This document shows, piece after piece, positions 16,036 to 24,249 of a stretch of 64,000 bases of DNA; the first letter of the stretch is position 1, and each line of letters starts with the position of its first letter. The position numbers and the translations under genes are program-made. This stretch comes from Streptacidiphilus pinicola. GTDB taxonomy: Bacteria > Actinomycetota > Actinomycetes > Streptomycetales > Streptomycetaceae. The notes beneath the pieces are model-generated. The model was not told the origin of the DNA and ran no database searches. It was given only the letters and a program-made list of their open reading frames with translations. Where the stretch lies: assembly GCF_003258295.1 (NCBI RefSeq), contig NZ_QKYN01000074.1, positions 1 to 64,000 on the forward strand, given 5' to 3'.

Positions 16036-16284
16036 CTAGTCGTCGAGAAAGCTGCTGAGCGGGCTGCGCACCTGGCGGATGATCCGTCGCTTCAGCGTGA
16101 TCTTGCGTCGCCCGTCCGGGTAGAGGCGGAGTCGGTCGAGCTCCCAGTGACCGTACTCCGCCTGCTCGGTCAGCAGCGCGCGCGCCTCGTTGCGGGAGAC
16201 GGTGCGCGGCAGCAGCAACGAGCGGAACTCGTACTCGGGCTGCCGGACGGTCTTGCCCGGCGGCTTGCTCAGGGGTGGGGTCAA
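16036..16284 (-). CDS. DUF5703-family protein (82 aa)
   Basis: Small basic protein whose core EYGHWELDRLRLYPDGRRK, then KRRIIRQVR, matches a short family widely conserved in actinobacteria that I know as DUF5703; function unknown. The start is a TTG at 16284, chosen because GGAGGAAG (plus strand 16289-16296) sits at good spacing; an upstream in-frame ATG at 16368 would add a segment without family resemblance. It converges with the long chaplin gene. Confidence 0.75.
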   Translation of the reverse strand: MTPPLSKPPGKTVRQPEYEFRSLLLPRTVSRNEARALLTEQAEYGHWELDRLRLYPDGRRKITLKRRIIRQVRSPLSSFLDD

Positions 16285-16460
16285 GTCACTTCCTCCCGCG
16301 GACGAACAGAGGGTAAGCCTACGTCGGTAACCAAACCGGCTCCAGAAGGCTTCCCAGGGCGGCGGCACGGCAACCTGCGCCCTGCCTCACGGTGATCGGA
16401 TTACTACGACCCGGATAACACCCGTGCGCGGGACACCCGCGACCGACTAGCGTGCGTCCC

Positions 16461-17048
16461 ATGTCTGATGTCGCGCGTCCCACGGAAGCTCAGATCGCCC
16501 AGGTACGCACTGCCGCGGAGGCGGTCAAGGCCGCGATCGACGCGCACCTCGCCTCGGTGGAGGAGAGAGCGGGCGCGGGGGACCCGCGGGTCGCCGGCAC
16601 CTACGAGGCGCTGGCCGACGCGGCGGAGGTCTACGACGACCTCCTGGACCGCGTCTACGACGAGTTCACCCCCTTCGAGGTCCCCCGCCAGGACGTCGGC
16701 GGCCTCCCCGACCGCATCGAGCCCGAGGCGGTCTCGGTCCTGATCCGCCGCGACTACACCGTCACCGACCCGCGCCGCCTGCGCGAGGCGGTCGGCGGCA
16801 CGACCGTCGCGGCGTCGCTGCGGGCCCTGTTCTCCGACAACGAGCCGGACCGCGTCGCCCACCACGCGTCCGAGCTGGGCCTGGAGGAGGGCGACTCCAC
16901 CCTCTGGGTCGTCGCCGGCGAGCCCGCGTCGGAGCCGGGGGAGTGGCTCTCCGAGCCGTTCGACATCGCCGACGAGGACCTGCTGATCTGCCGCTTCGAC
17001 GTCATCGAGGACTACGACGACGAACTGGAGCCCGCCGACCCCAGCTGA
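16461..17048 (+). CDS. Conserved hypothetical protein (195 aa)
   Basis: Acidic protein. Its N-terminal half is helical (QIAQVRTAAEAVKAAIDAHL, DPRVAGTYEALADAAEVYDD), and the C-terminal half looks alpha/beta (EAVSVLIRRDYTV, DSTLWVVAG, DLLICRFDVIEDYDD). No enzyme motif, membrane segment or Cys cluster is seen, so it is probably cytoplasmic. The ATG at 16461 lies 7 nt after TAGCGT (16448-16453), pointing to a leaderless transcript. It is divergent from the DUF5703 gene. I do not recognise a function. Confidence 0.8.
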   Translation: MSDVARPTEAQIAQVRTAAEAVKAAIDAHLASVEERAGAGDPRVAGTYEALADAAEVYDDLLDRVYDEFTPFEVPRQDVGGLPDRIEPEAVSVLIRRDYTVTDPRRLREAVGGTTVAASLRALFSDNEPDRVAHHASELGLEEGDSTLWVVAGEPASEPGEWLSEPFDIADEDLLICRFDVIEDYDDELEPADPS

Positions 17049-17163
17049 CGCTCACAGCTGCCTGTGGCCACGCTGCGCGAGCTCGGGCTCGGCCCCCACG
17101 CCCGAGGTGCGCGCGGTGCGGGACCGCCGCAGCACGGCCGCCGAGGCGGCCGCGGCCCCCGGT

Positions 17164-19218
17164 CTACTCCCCGGCCAGGATCGCGCGCAGGCGCGTCGTG
17201 CGGGGGCGGGCCACCTGGGTGGCCACGTTCTGCTGCAGTGCGGCCGGAGCCAAGCCGCTCACCAGGGAGAGGTGGCGCTCCGCGCGCCCGCAGGCGGTGT
17301 AGAGCCACTGGCGGGTCAGTTCCGGGCCGGCGTCCGCGGTGGCCACGACGACCACGCCGGGCCAGCGCCGGCCGGCCGCCTGATGGGCGGTCAGCGCCCA
17401 GCCATGGCGCAGCTCACCGATGTGTTCGCGCGGGACGACCGCCGTCTCGGTGCCGAACGCGATCTCCAGGCCCTCCGGGACCGCGCGCCGGACCACGCCC
17501 TCGCGCAGCGCGCTCGGCGTCGGCGCGTGGACGACCGCGTCGCCGGCGTCGAAGCCCCCGAACTGCCCCGGCCCCGGGTTCAGCCGGGCCTTCAGCGCGG
17601 CGTTGAGCGCCCGCGTGCCCGCCGGGCCGGGGTGGACCGGCGTCAGGACGCGCACCTCCTCGGCGGGGATGCCGAGCGCGCGCGGGATCGAGTCGCCCAC
17701 CAACTGCACGGCGCGGTGCACGGCCTCGGCCGCGTCCCGGGCCTGGACCAGCACGACCTCCTTGTCGGGGGAGGCCACGGGCTCGAACTCGCCGATGCCG
17801 ATGCCGGAGACCAGCTCGCCGATCGGCCCGAAGTCGGGCTGTCGCGAGGCCACGACCGGCCCGGGCTTGGCCGCCAGCAGATCGGCGAAGACCCGCCCCG
17901 GGCCCGGCGACCACAGGTCGCCGGGATCCCCGCTGAACACCAGCCGCGCGCCGTCACCGAGCGACTCGACGACCGTCGCGGCGAGCTCGACGTCGACGGA
18001 GGACGCGTCGCAGACGATCAGCAGATCGAGCGCGAGCGCGCCGTCCGCGTCCCGCGCCGTGGTCGCGAGCAGCTGCCCCAGCGGGACGGCGTCTCCACCG
18101 AGCCGCCGCGCACTGTCGGCGTGCGCGGCGACGAGCGCGGCGCGCAGCCCGAGCTCACGCGCGGCGCGCAGCAGCGCGACCGGCTCACTCCGCGCGGTCT
18201 CCCCGCCGGTGTGCAGCACCACCGGCGCGTCGGCCACGGCCCGAACCAGCGCGGCCGCCGAGGAGTTGGGCGCGCCTGCAGCGACCTCCTCCCAACCGGG
18301 GCGCTCCACCGCGGCGTCCTCGCCGCCCTGGACCGCCGCTCGCTCGGGCCCGCCGCCCGCGCCGAGTTCCGTGGTGGCCGAGGTGCCCGAGCCGGTGTCT
18401 CCGGCAGGCTCGCCGCCCGCCCCACCGTCGTTCGGCCCGGACTCCCCGCCGGGCTCGCTGTCCTGGGCCGCGCCACCGACGCCAGGCCCGGCCAGACTCC
18501 CGCGCTCCGCGCCGTGGTCCCCGTCCGGCCCGCCGTCCGCGCCCGCGTCGGCCGACTCGTCCGCGCCGCCCCGGCCATCCGGGGTCCACTCCGGGCCGCC
18601 CGCCGCCGTGTCGCGGCCCGGGAAGGTCGAGGTGAGGCGGACGAGGCCGTCCGCCAGGCTTTCCTCGGCGAGGGCGAGGCGGTCGAGGGCGAGGAGGACG
18701 CGGCCCACCGGGCCGTCCTCGGACTCGTCCTCGTCGTCGCCCTCCTCCTGGAAGGTCATCACGTGGCCGTCCGTGACGACGGCCAGCAGGGCGTCGTCCG
18801 GGTCCGGCACGCCCTCGCGGGCGAGGCCCGCGCGGAGGTCGGGGAGCTCGACGGCCGTGTGGCCGTGCAGCGCGGCGCGCTCGAGGAGCCACTGGACCAG
18901 GGCGTTCGCGCGGCGGGCGTCGCCCGGCCCGGCGTCGGGGCCGAGGAGACCGCGGGCGAAGGCGTCGGCGTTGGAGGGCTGGACGCCGGGCACGCCGAGC
19001 ACGGACCAGGGGTCCTCCCGCAGCAGCTCCGCCGCGCGCTCGCCCAGTGCGGCGACCGCCGCGCCCGCGAGCTGCGCGGGGGCGCCGCCCTCGCTGAGGA
19101 CGGCCGTCGTGTCGGCCAGCGCGTCGCGCGCCTGCGCATCGACGTCCTGCGCACGGCCGTCCGCCGTGCGGATCGCCTCGGCGAGCTGCTCGGTGACCAT
19201 GGCTGCGCTGTCGGTCAT
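17164..19218 (-). CDS. RecD/RecD2-like helicase-fold protein with degenerate ATPase motifs (684 aa)
   Basis: Overall order is that of RecD2/exodeoxyribonuclease V alpha. Helix-hairpin-helix-type segments lie in the first ~150 residues (DPWSVLGVPGVQPSNADAFA). A Ser/Gly/Glu-rich insertion at about 205-300 precedes the motor domain. GDPGDLWSPGPGRVFADLLA matches motif III, and WALTAHQAAGRRWPGVVVV with LYTACGRAERHLSLV match the C-terminal UvrD-like motifs. Walker A, expected as GGPGTGKT, reads LHTGGETARSEP with no lysine, and Walker B reads LLIVCDASSVD instead of DEAS. ATP hydrolysis is therefore doubtful; a DNA-binding or structural role is an inference. Confidence 0.8.
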   Translation of the reverse strand: MTDSAAMVTEQLAEAIRTADGRAQDVDAQARDALADTTAVLSEGGAPAQLAGAAVAALGERAAELLREDPWSVLGVPGVQPSNADAFARGLLGPDAGPGDARRANALVQWLLERAALHGHTAVELPDLRAGLAREGVPDPDDALLAVVTDGHVMTFQEEGDDEDESEDGPVGRVLLALDRLALAEESLADGLVRLTSTFPGRDTAAGGPEWTPDGRGGADESADAGADGGPDGDHGAERGSLAGPGVGGAAQDSEPGGESGPNDGGAGGEPAGDTGSGTSATTELGAGGGPERAAVQGGEDAAVERPGWEEVAAGAPNSSAAALVRAVADAPVVLHTGGETARSEPVALLRAARELGLRAALVAAHADSARRLGGDAVPLGQLLATTARDADGALALDLLIVCDASSVDVELAATVVESLGDGARLVFSGDPGDLWSPGPGRVFADLLAAKPGPVVASRQPDFGPIGELVSGIGIGEFEPVASPDKEVVLVQARDAAEAVHRAVQLVGDSIPRALGIPAEEVRVLTPVHPGPAGTRALNAALKARLNPGPGQFGGFDAGDAVVHAPTPSALREGVVRRAVPEGLEIAFGTETAVVPREHIGELRHGWALTAHQAAGRRWPGVVVVATADAGPELTRQWLYTACGRAERHLSLVSGLAPAALQQNVATQVARPRTTRLRAILAGE

Positions 19219-19311
19219 CGCTGGTGACCCCTCACCTCAGGACTGTTCCTTACGTGAGAACGCTATCGGTCCCCACTGACACGTCCGCGCAGCCACCAGG
19301 CCCGGGATGCC

Positions 19312-20295
19312 TCAGTACAGCGCCGTCCAGTGCTGGTCGGGGTAGACGTGCACGGGCGCGGAGATGTCGTCCAGCGCCGCGCGGATCTCCGCGGGCAGCA
19401 CCAGCCGCTCGACCTGCAGCGCGGCCTGCAGCTGCGCGGCCGTGCGCGCGCCGAGGACCGGCGCGGTCACCCCGGGCCGGTCCCGCACCCAGGCCAGTGC
19501 GACCTGCATCGGCGTGGTCGCCAGGCCGTCCGCGGCCGTGGTCACCGCGTCGACGATGCGGCGTCCGCGCTCGTCCAGGTAGGGCTGGACGAACGCGCCG
19601 AAGGAGGGGGAGGCGCCGCGGGAGTCCGGCGGAGTGCCGTGGCGGTACTTGCCGGTCAGCACGCCGCGCCCGAGCGGGGAGGAGGCGAGCACGCCGATGC
19701 CGGCGTCCAGCGCGGCGGGCAGCACCTCGCGCTCTATCCCGCGCTGCAGCAGCGAGTACTCCATCTGCGTCCCGGCCAGGGCCGTGCGGCCGGGGACCGC
19801 GTGCTGCCAGGTCGCGGCCTTGGCGAGCTGCCAGCCGCAGTAGTTGCTGACGCCGGCGTAGCGCGCCCGGCCGCTGGAGACGGCGAGGTCGAGGGCCTGG
19901 AGGGTCTCCTCCATCGGGGTGTCCTCGTCGAAGGCGTGCACCTGCCACAGGTCGACGTAGTCGGTGCCGAGGCGGTTGAGCGAGGCGTCGAGCGCCTGGA
20001 GCAGGTGGCCGCGCGAGCCGTCGAAGCGCCGGTCGCGGTCCGGCACGCTGCCCGCCTTGGTCGCGATGACCAGCTCGCCGCGCGGGACCAGGCTCTCGGT
20101 GAGCTGCCCGAGCAGGTACTCCGCGCCCCCGTCGGCGTAGACGTCGGCGGTGTCGATCAGCGTGCCGCCCGCGTCGACGAAGGCCTTGAGCTGGTCGGCG
20201 GCCTCGTGTTCGTCCACGTCCCGGCCCCAGGTCATGGTGCCCAGTCCGAGGCGGGACACGCGTAGGCCGGTGCGGCCCAGATGACGCTGTTGCAC
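19312..20295 (-). CDS. Aldo/keto reductase (327 aa)
   Basis: NADPH-dependent reductase with the TIM-barrel AKR pattern: LGLGTMTWG near residue 18, TLIDTADVYADGGAE (catalytic Asp and Tyr) near 50, IATKAGS (Lys) near 85, LWQVHAFD (His) near 125, then YAGVSNYCGWQ and ASSPLGRGVLTGKY near the cofactor site. The GTG at 20295 gives the standard N-terminus QQRHLGRTGLRVSRLGLG; the open frame extends far upstream but is not protein-like there. Substrate unknown. It is divergent from the LLM oxidoreductase gene. Confidence 0.9.
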   Translation of the reverse strand: MQQRHLGRTGLRVSRLGLGTMTWGRDVDEHEAADQLKAFVDAGGTLIDTADVYADGGAEYLLGQLTESLVPRGELVIATKAGSVPDRDRRFDGSRGHLLQALDASLNRLGTDYVDLWQVHAFDEDTPMEETLQALDLAVSSGRARYAGVSNYCGWQLAKAATWQHAVPGRTALAGTQMEYSLLQRGIEREVLPAALDAGIGVLASSPLGRGVLTGKYRHGTPPDSRGASPSFGAFVQPYLDERGRRIVDAVTTAADGLATTPMQVALAWVRDRPGVTAPVLGARTAAQLQAALQVERLVLPAEIRAALDDISAPVHVYPDQHWTALY

Positions 20296-20536
20296 GGGTG
20301 GCTGCCGTCCTTCCGTCGAGGCGAGCGGGGAGAGGGATGCGTGGATGCGGGGCGAGCCTACGCGGATCGGCGTGCCCCCGGGGGCATCGGCGATCACCCG
20401 CTTGGCGGCGTGTCCCTGAGCCCCCTGTCGGAGGGGTTTGCTACCGGCCAGTAGCCGGGTGGCGACCCGCGGACTAGAGTCGGCCCAGGCGGCACCACGA
20501 CCGGTGCCGTCAGCCCGCCCGTCAGGAGGCAACAGC
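20296..20536. other. Divergent promoter region
   Basis: A 241-bp region between the aldo/keto reductase and LLM oxidoreductase genes. A TAGAGT hexamer at about 20474 fits a -10 for the plus-strand gene. No other gene or clear operator is seen. Confidence 0.4.
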
Positions 20537-21598
20537 GTGCGACTCGGGATCAACCTCGGTTACTGGGGGCTCGGCAACGACGCCGACAACATCGCCGTCG
20601 CGCAGGAGGCGGACCGCCTCGGCTTCGCGGTCTGCTGGGCGGCGGAGGCCTACGGCTCCGACGCGGCGACCGTGCTGGCCTACGTGGCGGCCAAGACCGA
20701 GCGCATCGACGTCGGCTCGGCGATCTTCCAGATCCCGGCCCGCACGCCCACCATGACGGCGATGACCGCCGCCACCCTGGACACCCTCTCCGGCGGCCGC
20801 TTCCGCCTCGGCCTCGGCGTCTCCGGCCCGCAGGTCTCCGAGGGCTGGTACGGCGTCAAGTTCGACAAGCCGCTGGCCCGCACCCGCGAGTACGTGGAGA
20901 TCATCCGCAAGGCCATGGCCCGCGAGCGCGTCTCCCACGACGGCGCCAACTGGACCCTCCCGCTGCCCGGCGGCCCCGGCAAGCCGCTGAAGCTGACGAT
21001 CCACCCGGTCCGCGAGCACATCCCGCTCTACATCGCCGCGATCGGCCCGAAGAACCTGGAGCTCACCGGCGAGATCGCCGACGGCTGGCTCGGCATCTTC
21101 TTCGCCCCGGAGCAGGCCGAGCTCTCCCTCGCATCCGTGCGCGCGGGGCGCGAGAAGGCGGGCAGGACGATGGAGGGCTTCGACGTGGCCCCCAACGTCC
21201 CGATCGCGGTCGCGGCGAGCGACGGCGAGGCGGACCTGGCCGCGGCCGCGGACATCTTCCGCCACTACACCGCGCTCTACGTGGGCGGCATGGGCAGCAA
21301 GGAGCAGAACTTCTACAACCGCATCGCCTGCCGCATGGGCTACGAGGAGGCCGCGGAGGAGATCCAGAAGCTCTACCTCTCCGGCGACAAGGCCGCCGCC
21401 GCCGCGGCCGTCCCGCAGCAGCTGATCGACTCCACCACCCTCGTCGGCACCCGCGAGCGCATCGCCGACCGCCTCCGCTCCTACGCGGACGCGGGCGTGA
21501 CCACGCTCAACCTCTCCCCGGGCGGGTTCTCGCTGGACGAGCGGATCACTGCGCTGCGTACGGCGGCGGAGGCGGTGGAGCTGGCCGGCCTGGCCTGA
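20537..21598 (+). CDS. LLM-class F420-dependent oxidoreductase (353 aa)
   Basis: Luciferase-like TIM-barrel oxidoreductase expected to use coenzyme F420. The N-terminus RLGINLGYWGLGNDADNIAV, the AEAYGSDAATVLAYVAAKTE segment and TLDTLSGGRFRLGLGVSGPQV near residue 95 are characteristic. The C-terminal part has the usual TRERIADRLRSYADAGVTTL. AGGAGG at 20524-20529 supports the GTG at 20537. Family members reduce or oxidise diverse substrates, and nothing here fixes which. It stands alone, with the next gene convergent. Confidence 0.92.
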   Translation: MRLGINLGYWGLGNDADNIAVAQEADRLGFAVCWAAEAYGSDAATVLAYVAAKTERIDVGSAIFQIPARTPTMTAMTAATLDTLSGGRFRLGLGVSGPQVSEGWYGVKFDKPLARTREYVEIIRKAMARERVSHDGANWTLPLPGGPGKPLKLTIHPVREHIPLYIAAIGPKNLELTGEIADGWLGIFFAPEQAELSLASVRAGREKAGRTMEGFDVAPNVPIAVAASDGEADLAAAADIFRHYTALYVGGMGSKEQNFYNRIACRMGYEEAAEEIQKLYLSGDKAAAAAAVPQQLIDSTTLVGTRERIADRLRSYADAGVTTLNLSPGGFSLDERITALRTAAEAVELAGLA

Positions 21599-21613
21599 GC
21601 TCCCGCGCTCGGT

Positions 21614-22684
21614 TCAGAGTGCTTCGTAGGCCCCGGGCCGTGGTGGGGCGCTCGCGCCGGGCAGGCTCGCGTCGGAGCCCTGGCGTGCCGGCCCGAGGAC
21701 CAGCCGTACGGTGGCCAGCAGAAGCGCGATGGCCCCGGTGACCAGCGCGGTCGTGCTGACCCGGTCCAGCCAGTGGGCGGCGTCGGGGCCGAGCGCGAGC
21801 TGGGCCTGGCGGTTGGCGACGTCCACGCTGATCATCAGGGCGGCGACAACCGCGTAGCCTGCCCAGGCCGCGCGGCTGTCGCCCCGGCGCAGGACCAGGA
21901 TCGCGTAGCAGACGCACAGGCAGACCAGCAACGTCAGGAGGGTGTTGGCCACGGGCCACTGTCCCCAGCCGGTCCTGACGGCGGGTACGTGCAGTGCGCC
22001 CCCGAGGAGCAGCACGCCCGCGGCGAGCCAGCCCAGCGCGGTACGGACCGGTCTGTCGGCGCGGCGCCGCGACGCACGGCGCACCGCGCGACTGCTGCCG
22101 CCGTTCCCGGTGGCCGACGGTCCTTCCGTCGTCGGCGTCGGGGCCTGTTCCCCTTCGTCCTCGAGCGGGGCCGCACTGTCGGGCGGGTCAGGCATGTGCA
22201 GGATTCCCGCGAGCCGTGCCACATCCCAGACGGGTCGCCCCAGGGCTGCGGTCCGCAGCGCCACCTTGGCGTCGTCGCTTCCGGGCACCGCCACCAGGGC
22301 GAGCAGCCGGGCCACCTCCTCGACCGGTCGGCTGACCACCACGGCCCGGACCAGTTCATCGGCCAGGCTGGGTTGCGTGGACCGCAAGGCGACCACCAGC
22401 TCGACCAGGTCTTCCACCGGGCGGCCCGCGGCCAGCACACCCAGCGCCGACACCACCGCTCCCCGCTGATCGGTGCGCAGCAACGCCAGCAGGTCACTCA
22501 CCTCTCCCACCGGCCGGCACGTGACGGCCTCCGCGACCAGCGCCCGGGCCCACTCGTCGCACACCCCGTCCGGGTCTCCCCCGTCCGGGTGGCCCGCGGA
22601 CGCGGGGGTATCCGGTGCCTGCGCCTCCGGTGGGAATCCCCCCGGGTCGGGATCGGGGAGCTCCTGCTGGGTGGTGAGGGCCAT
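21614..22684 (-). CDS. Membrane protein with four ~31-residue RPV helical repeats (356 aa)
   Basis: The cytoplasmic N-terminal half carries four tandem repeats, each opening with RPV-x-[ED]-[VL]: RPVGEVSDLLALL, RPVEDLVELVVAL, RPVEEVARLLALV and RPVWDVARLAGIL (about residues 57-160), each completed by a second helix. An acidic/Ser-Thr-rich linker follows, then four hydrophobic helices (for example RTALGWLAAGVLLLGGAL and LLTLLVCLCVCYAILVL). AGGAGG before the ATG at 22684 fixes the start. The function is unknown. The soluble repeats look like a protein-interaction scaffold tethered to the membrane. It is divergent from the 122-aa gene and next to the STAND operon. Confidence 0.78.
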   Translation of the reverse strand: MALTTQQELPDPDPGGFPPEAQAPDTPASAGHPDGGDPDGVCDEWARALVAEAVTCRPVGEVSDLLALLRTDQRGAVVSALGVLAAGRPVEDLVELVVALRSTQPSLADELVRAVVVSRPVEEVARLLALVAVPGSDDAKVALRTAALGRPVWDVARLAGILHMPDPPDSAAPLEDEGEQAPTPTTEGPSATGNGGSSRAVRRASRRRADRPVRTALGWLAAGVLLLGGALHVPAVRTGWGQWPVANTLLTLLVCLCVCYAILVLRRGDSRAAWAGYAVVAALMISVDVANRQAQLALGPDAAHWLDRVSTTALVTGAIALLLATVRLVLGPARQGSDASLPGASAPPRPGAYEAL

Positions 22685-22709
22685 GGCATATTCCTCCTGA
22701 CCAAGCGTG

Positions 22710-22723
22710 CGCACACGTGTGCG
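22710..22723. promoter_or_regulatory. 14-bp perfect palindrome, possible operator
   Basis: CGCACACGTGTGCG lies 25 bp upstream of the RPV-repeat gene start, in the divergent region shared with the 122-aa gene. It is a plausible binding site for a dimeric regulator; the protein is unknown. Confidence 0.4.
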
Positions 22724-22873
22724 GCACGTCTGGTACCAGCCTGTGACCCACTGTGTTGTCCGCCACCTGACAGACCCCGTCCGAGGGAACATCCCGCTCT
22801 CCGTCACCGGACAAGCGGTCGCGCGGTGGTCGAAGACCGAGCAGGCTTGCCGTGGGGGCGAGAGGAGCTTGGG

Positions 22874-23242
22874 ATGGACAGAATCCACATGGCGCTCACC
22901 GGCAACGTGGGGGCGGTTCATGCTGTCGCAGCCGCTGTCGCCGGCACGTACCCGACCACCGAGCGCCAGGTTCCCCGAGCCCCTGGGATGCTGCACACGC
23001 GCATCTACGACGTCGACGCCACGTCGCCGCGACCCGACCAGGCGCCCCCCGACCGGGCCCCCGTCGGCGCCGGCGCCGTTCAGGTCAAACTGAGCGGCGA
23101 CGTCGACGGTGTGCGTCTCCTGGCAACCTGGATGGCCCAGGTCTTCCGCTCGGACGAGCTCAAGGCCAGCCACGAGGGGGCACGCGTCAGCTTCGAGGTC
23201 CACCCGGACCAGGCTCCCCCGGATGCCGCGCCCGGCGGGTAG
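22874..23242 (+). CDS. Small protein with internal duplication (122 aa)
   Basis: Unrecognised small protein. Two halves look duplicated. RIHMALTGNVGAVHAVAAAV, then a strand LHTRIYDVD (residues 3 to about 48), resembles VQVKLSGDVDGVRLLATWMA, then VSFEVHPD (about 70-115). Each is strand - GNVGAV/GDVDGV turn - helix - strand, joined by a Pro/Asp-rich linker. GAGGAG precedes the ATG at 22874. It lies tail-to-tail with the STAND operon, whose TPR gene ends 27 bp away. Small beta-alpha-beta components occur near actinobacterial NTPase conflict systems, but membership of a named family is not established. Confidence 0.65.
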   Translation: MDRIHMALTGNVGAVHAVAAAVAGTYPTTERQVPRAPGMLHTRIYDVDATSPRPDQAPPDRAPVGAGAVQVKLSGDVDGVRLLATWMAQVFRSDELKASHEGARVSFEVHPDQAPPDAAPGG

Positions 23243-23268
23243 CCGGAGCGTGACATGCGGACGTCGTG

Positions 23269-24249
23269 TCAGAAGTCGGGCCGGGGCCCGTACAAGGCCT
23301 CGGCCTCGTCATCTCGGCCGAGAGCCCGCAAGCTGGAGCTCAGCCGGTCGCGAGTGCGGCGGATCCGCTTGTCCTCGTCGAAGGACGACGTCGCGTTCCC
23401 GCCGAGCAGACGCTTGTACCGCTGCAGGAGATCCTGGTTCAGCGTCAGGGCGAGTTCGTGGTTCTCCAGGTCCTGCGCCGCGATCGCCAGGTCGTCGGCG
23501 GCCCGCAGGGTCGAGAGGTGGTCCTGGCCCCGGGTACGGACGGACTTCTCGTGGACCTCGCGGTACGCACCGAACGCGGCGGGCAGCCCGCCCAAGCCGC
23601 GCAGGGCACCTGCCAGGCCGCTGACCGCGCGCAGGGCGGTGTCGGAGTCGCCGCCGAGCACCTCGGTGCAGACCGGGACGAGGTCCTGGCCGAGCCGCAG
23701 GGCGGACTGATGGTCGCCGGTCCGGCTCAGCGCGCCGCAGAGGTCGGCCGCCACGCTGAGCGCCGCCGGAGACCGCGGTCCGGACAGCTTCGCGCACAGC
23801 CTGTGCAACGATCTCAGCAGTCCGACCGCCTCGTCGCCGGCCCCGACCGCCAGGCACAGCGCCGCGTAGCGTTCGTGGGCGGAGATGCGGTCCGGGTGTT
23901 CCACCCCGAGTTCCACGGTCCACCGGCGGCAGATCCAGCCGGCCAGGGTACGTCCGGGCAGACCCGTGTCTGCTGCGTTCAGGTAGCTCAGGTCCGCCAG
24001 CACGACGGACCGGAACGCCCCAGGTGCCGAGCTGGGCACGCCGGCTTCCGCCAGGTAACCCAGCAGGACCCGGAGTTGCCCGGTGAGGAGCGCGAACTCG
24101 GCCCAGTGCTCCGGGACTTCCGGGTCGGGCACGGGGAACGAGGCGACCAGGTCACGGGCCTGTTCACAGGCCGCTGATAGGCCGCCGGTGTTGCGCCGGA
24201 ACGCCTCCTGGATGTCGCGACTGAGGCCGGCCGTCGTCTCGTCGGTCAT
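23269..24249 (-). CDS. Tetratricopeptide-repeat protein, third gene of the STAND operon (326 aa)
   Basis: All-helical protein. From about residue 110 it has kinesin-light-chain-type TPRs of about 42 residues, for example HPDRISAHERYAALCLAVGA, SPAALSVAADLCGALSRTGD with HQSALRLGQDLV, TALRAVSGLAGALRGLGGLP and HLSTLRAADDLAIAAQDLEN. The first ~100 residues are helical without clear repeats. The ATG at 24249 overlaps the stop of the STAND gene (ATGA, 24246-24249), so translation is probably coupled. TPRs serve as protein-binding platforms, suggesting an adaptor or sensor for the NTPase. No enzymatic motif is seen. Confidence 0.85.
   Translation of the reverse strand: MTDETTAGLSRDIQEAFRRNTGGLSAACEQARDLVASFPVPDPEVPEHWAEFALLTGQLRVLLGYLAEAGVPSSAPGAFRSVVLADLSYLNAADTGLPGRTLAGWICRRWTVELGVEHPDRISAHERYAALCLAVGAGDEAVGLLRSLHRLCAKLSGPRSPAALSVAADLCGALSRTGDHQSALRLGQDLVPVCTEVLGGDSDTALRAVSGLAGALRGLGGLPAAFGAYREVHEKSVRTRGQDHLSTLRAADDLAIAAQDLENHELALTLNQDLLQRYKRLLGGNATSSFDEDKRIRRTRDRLSSSLRALGRDDEAEALYGPRPDF

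Noticed and set aside
17107-19227. 706-codon plus-strand frame opposite the RecD-like gene
   Set aside because: Arg/Gly/Ala-rich antisense translation with no domain; the minus-strand protein has recognisable motifs and proper start.
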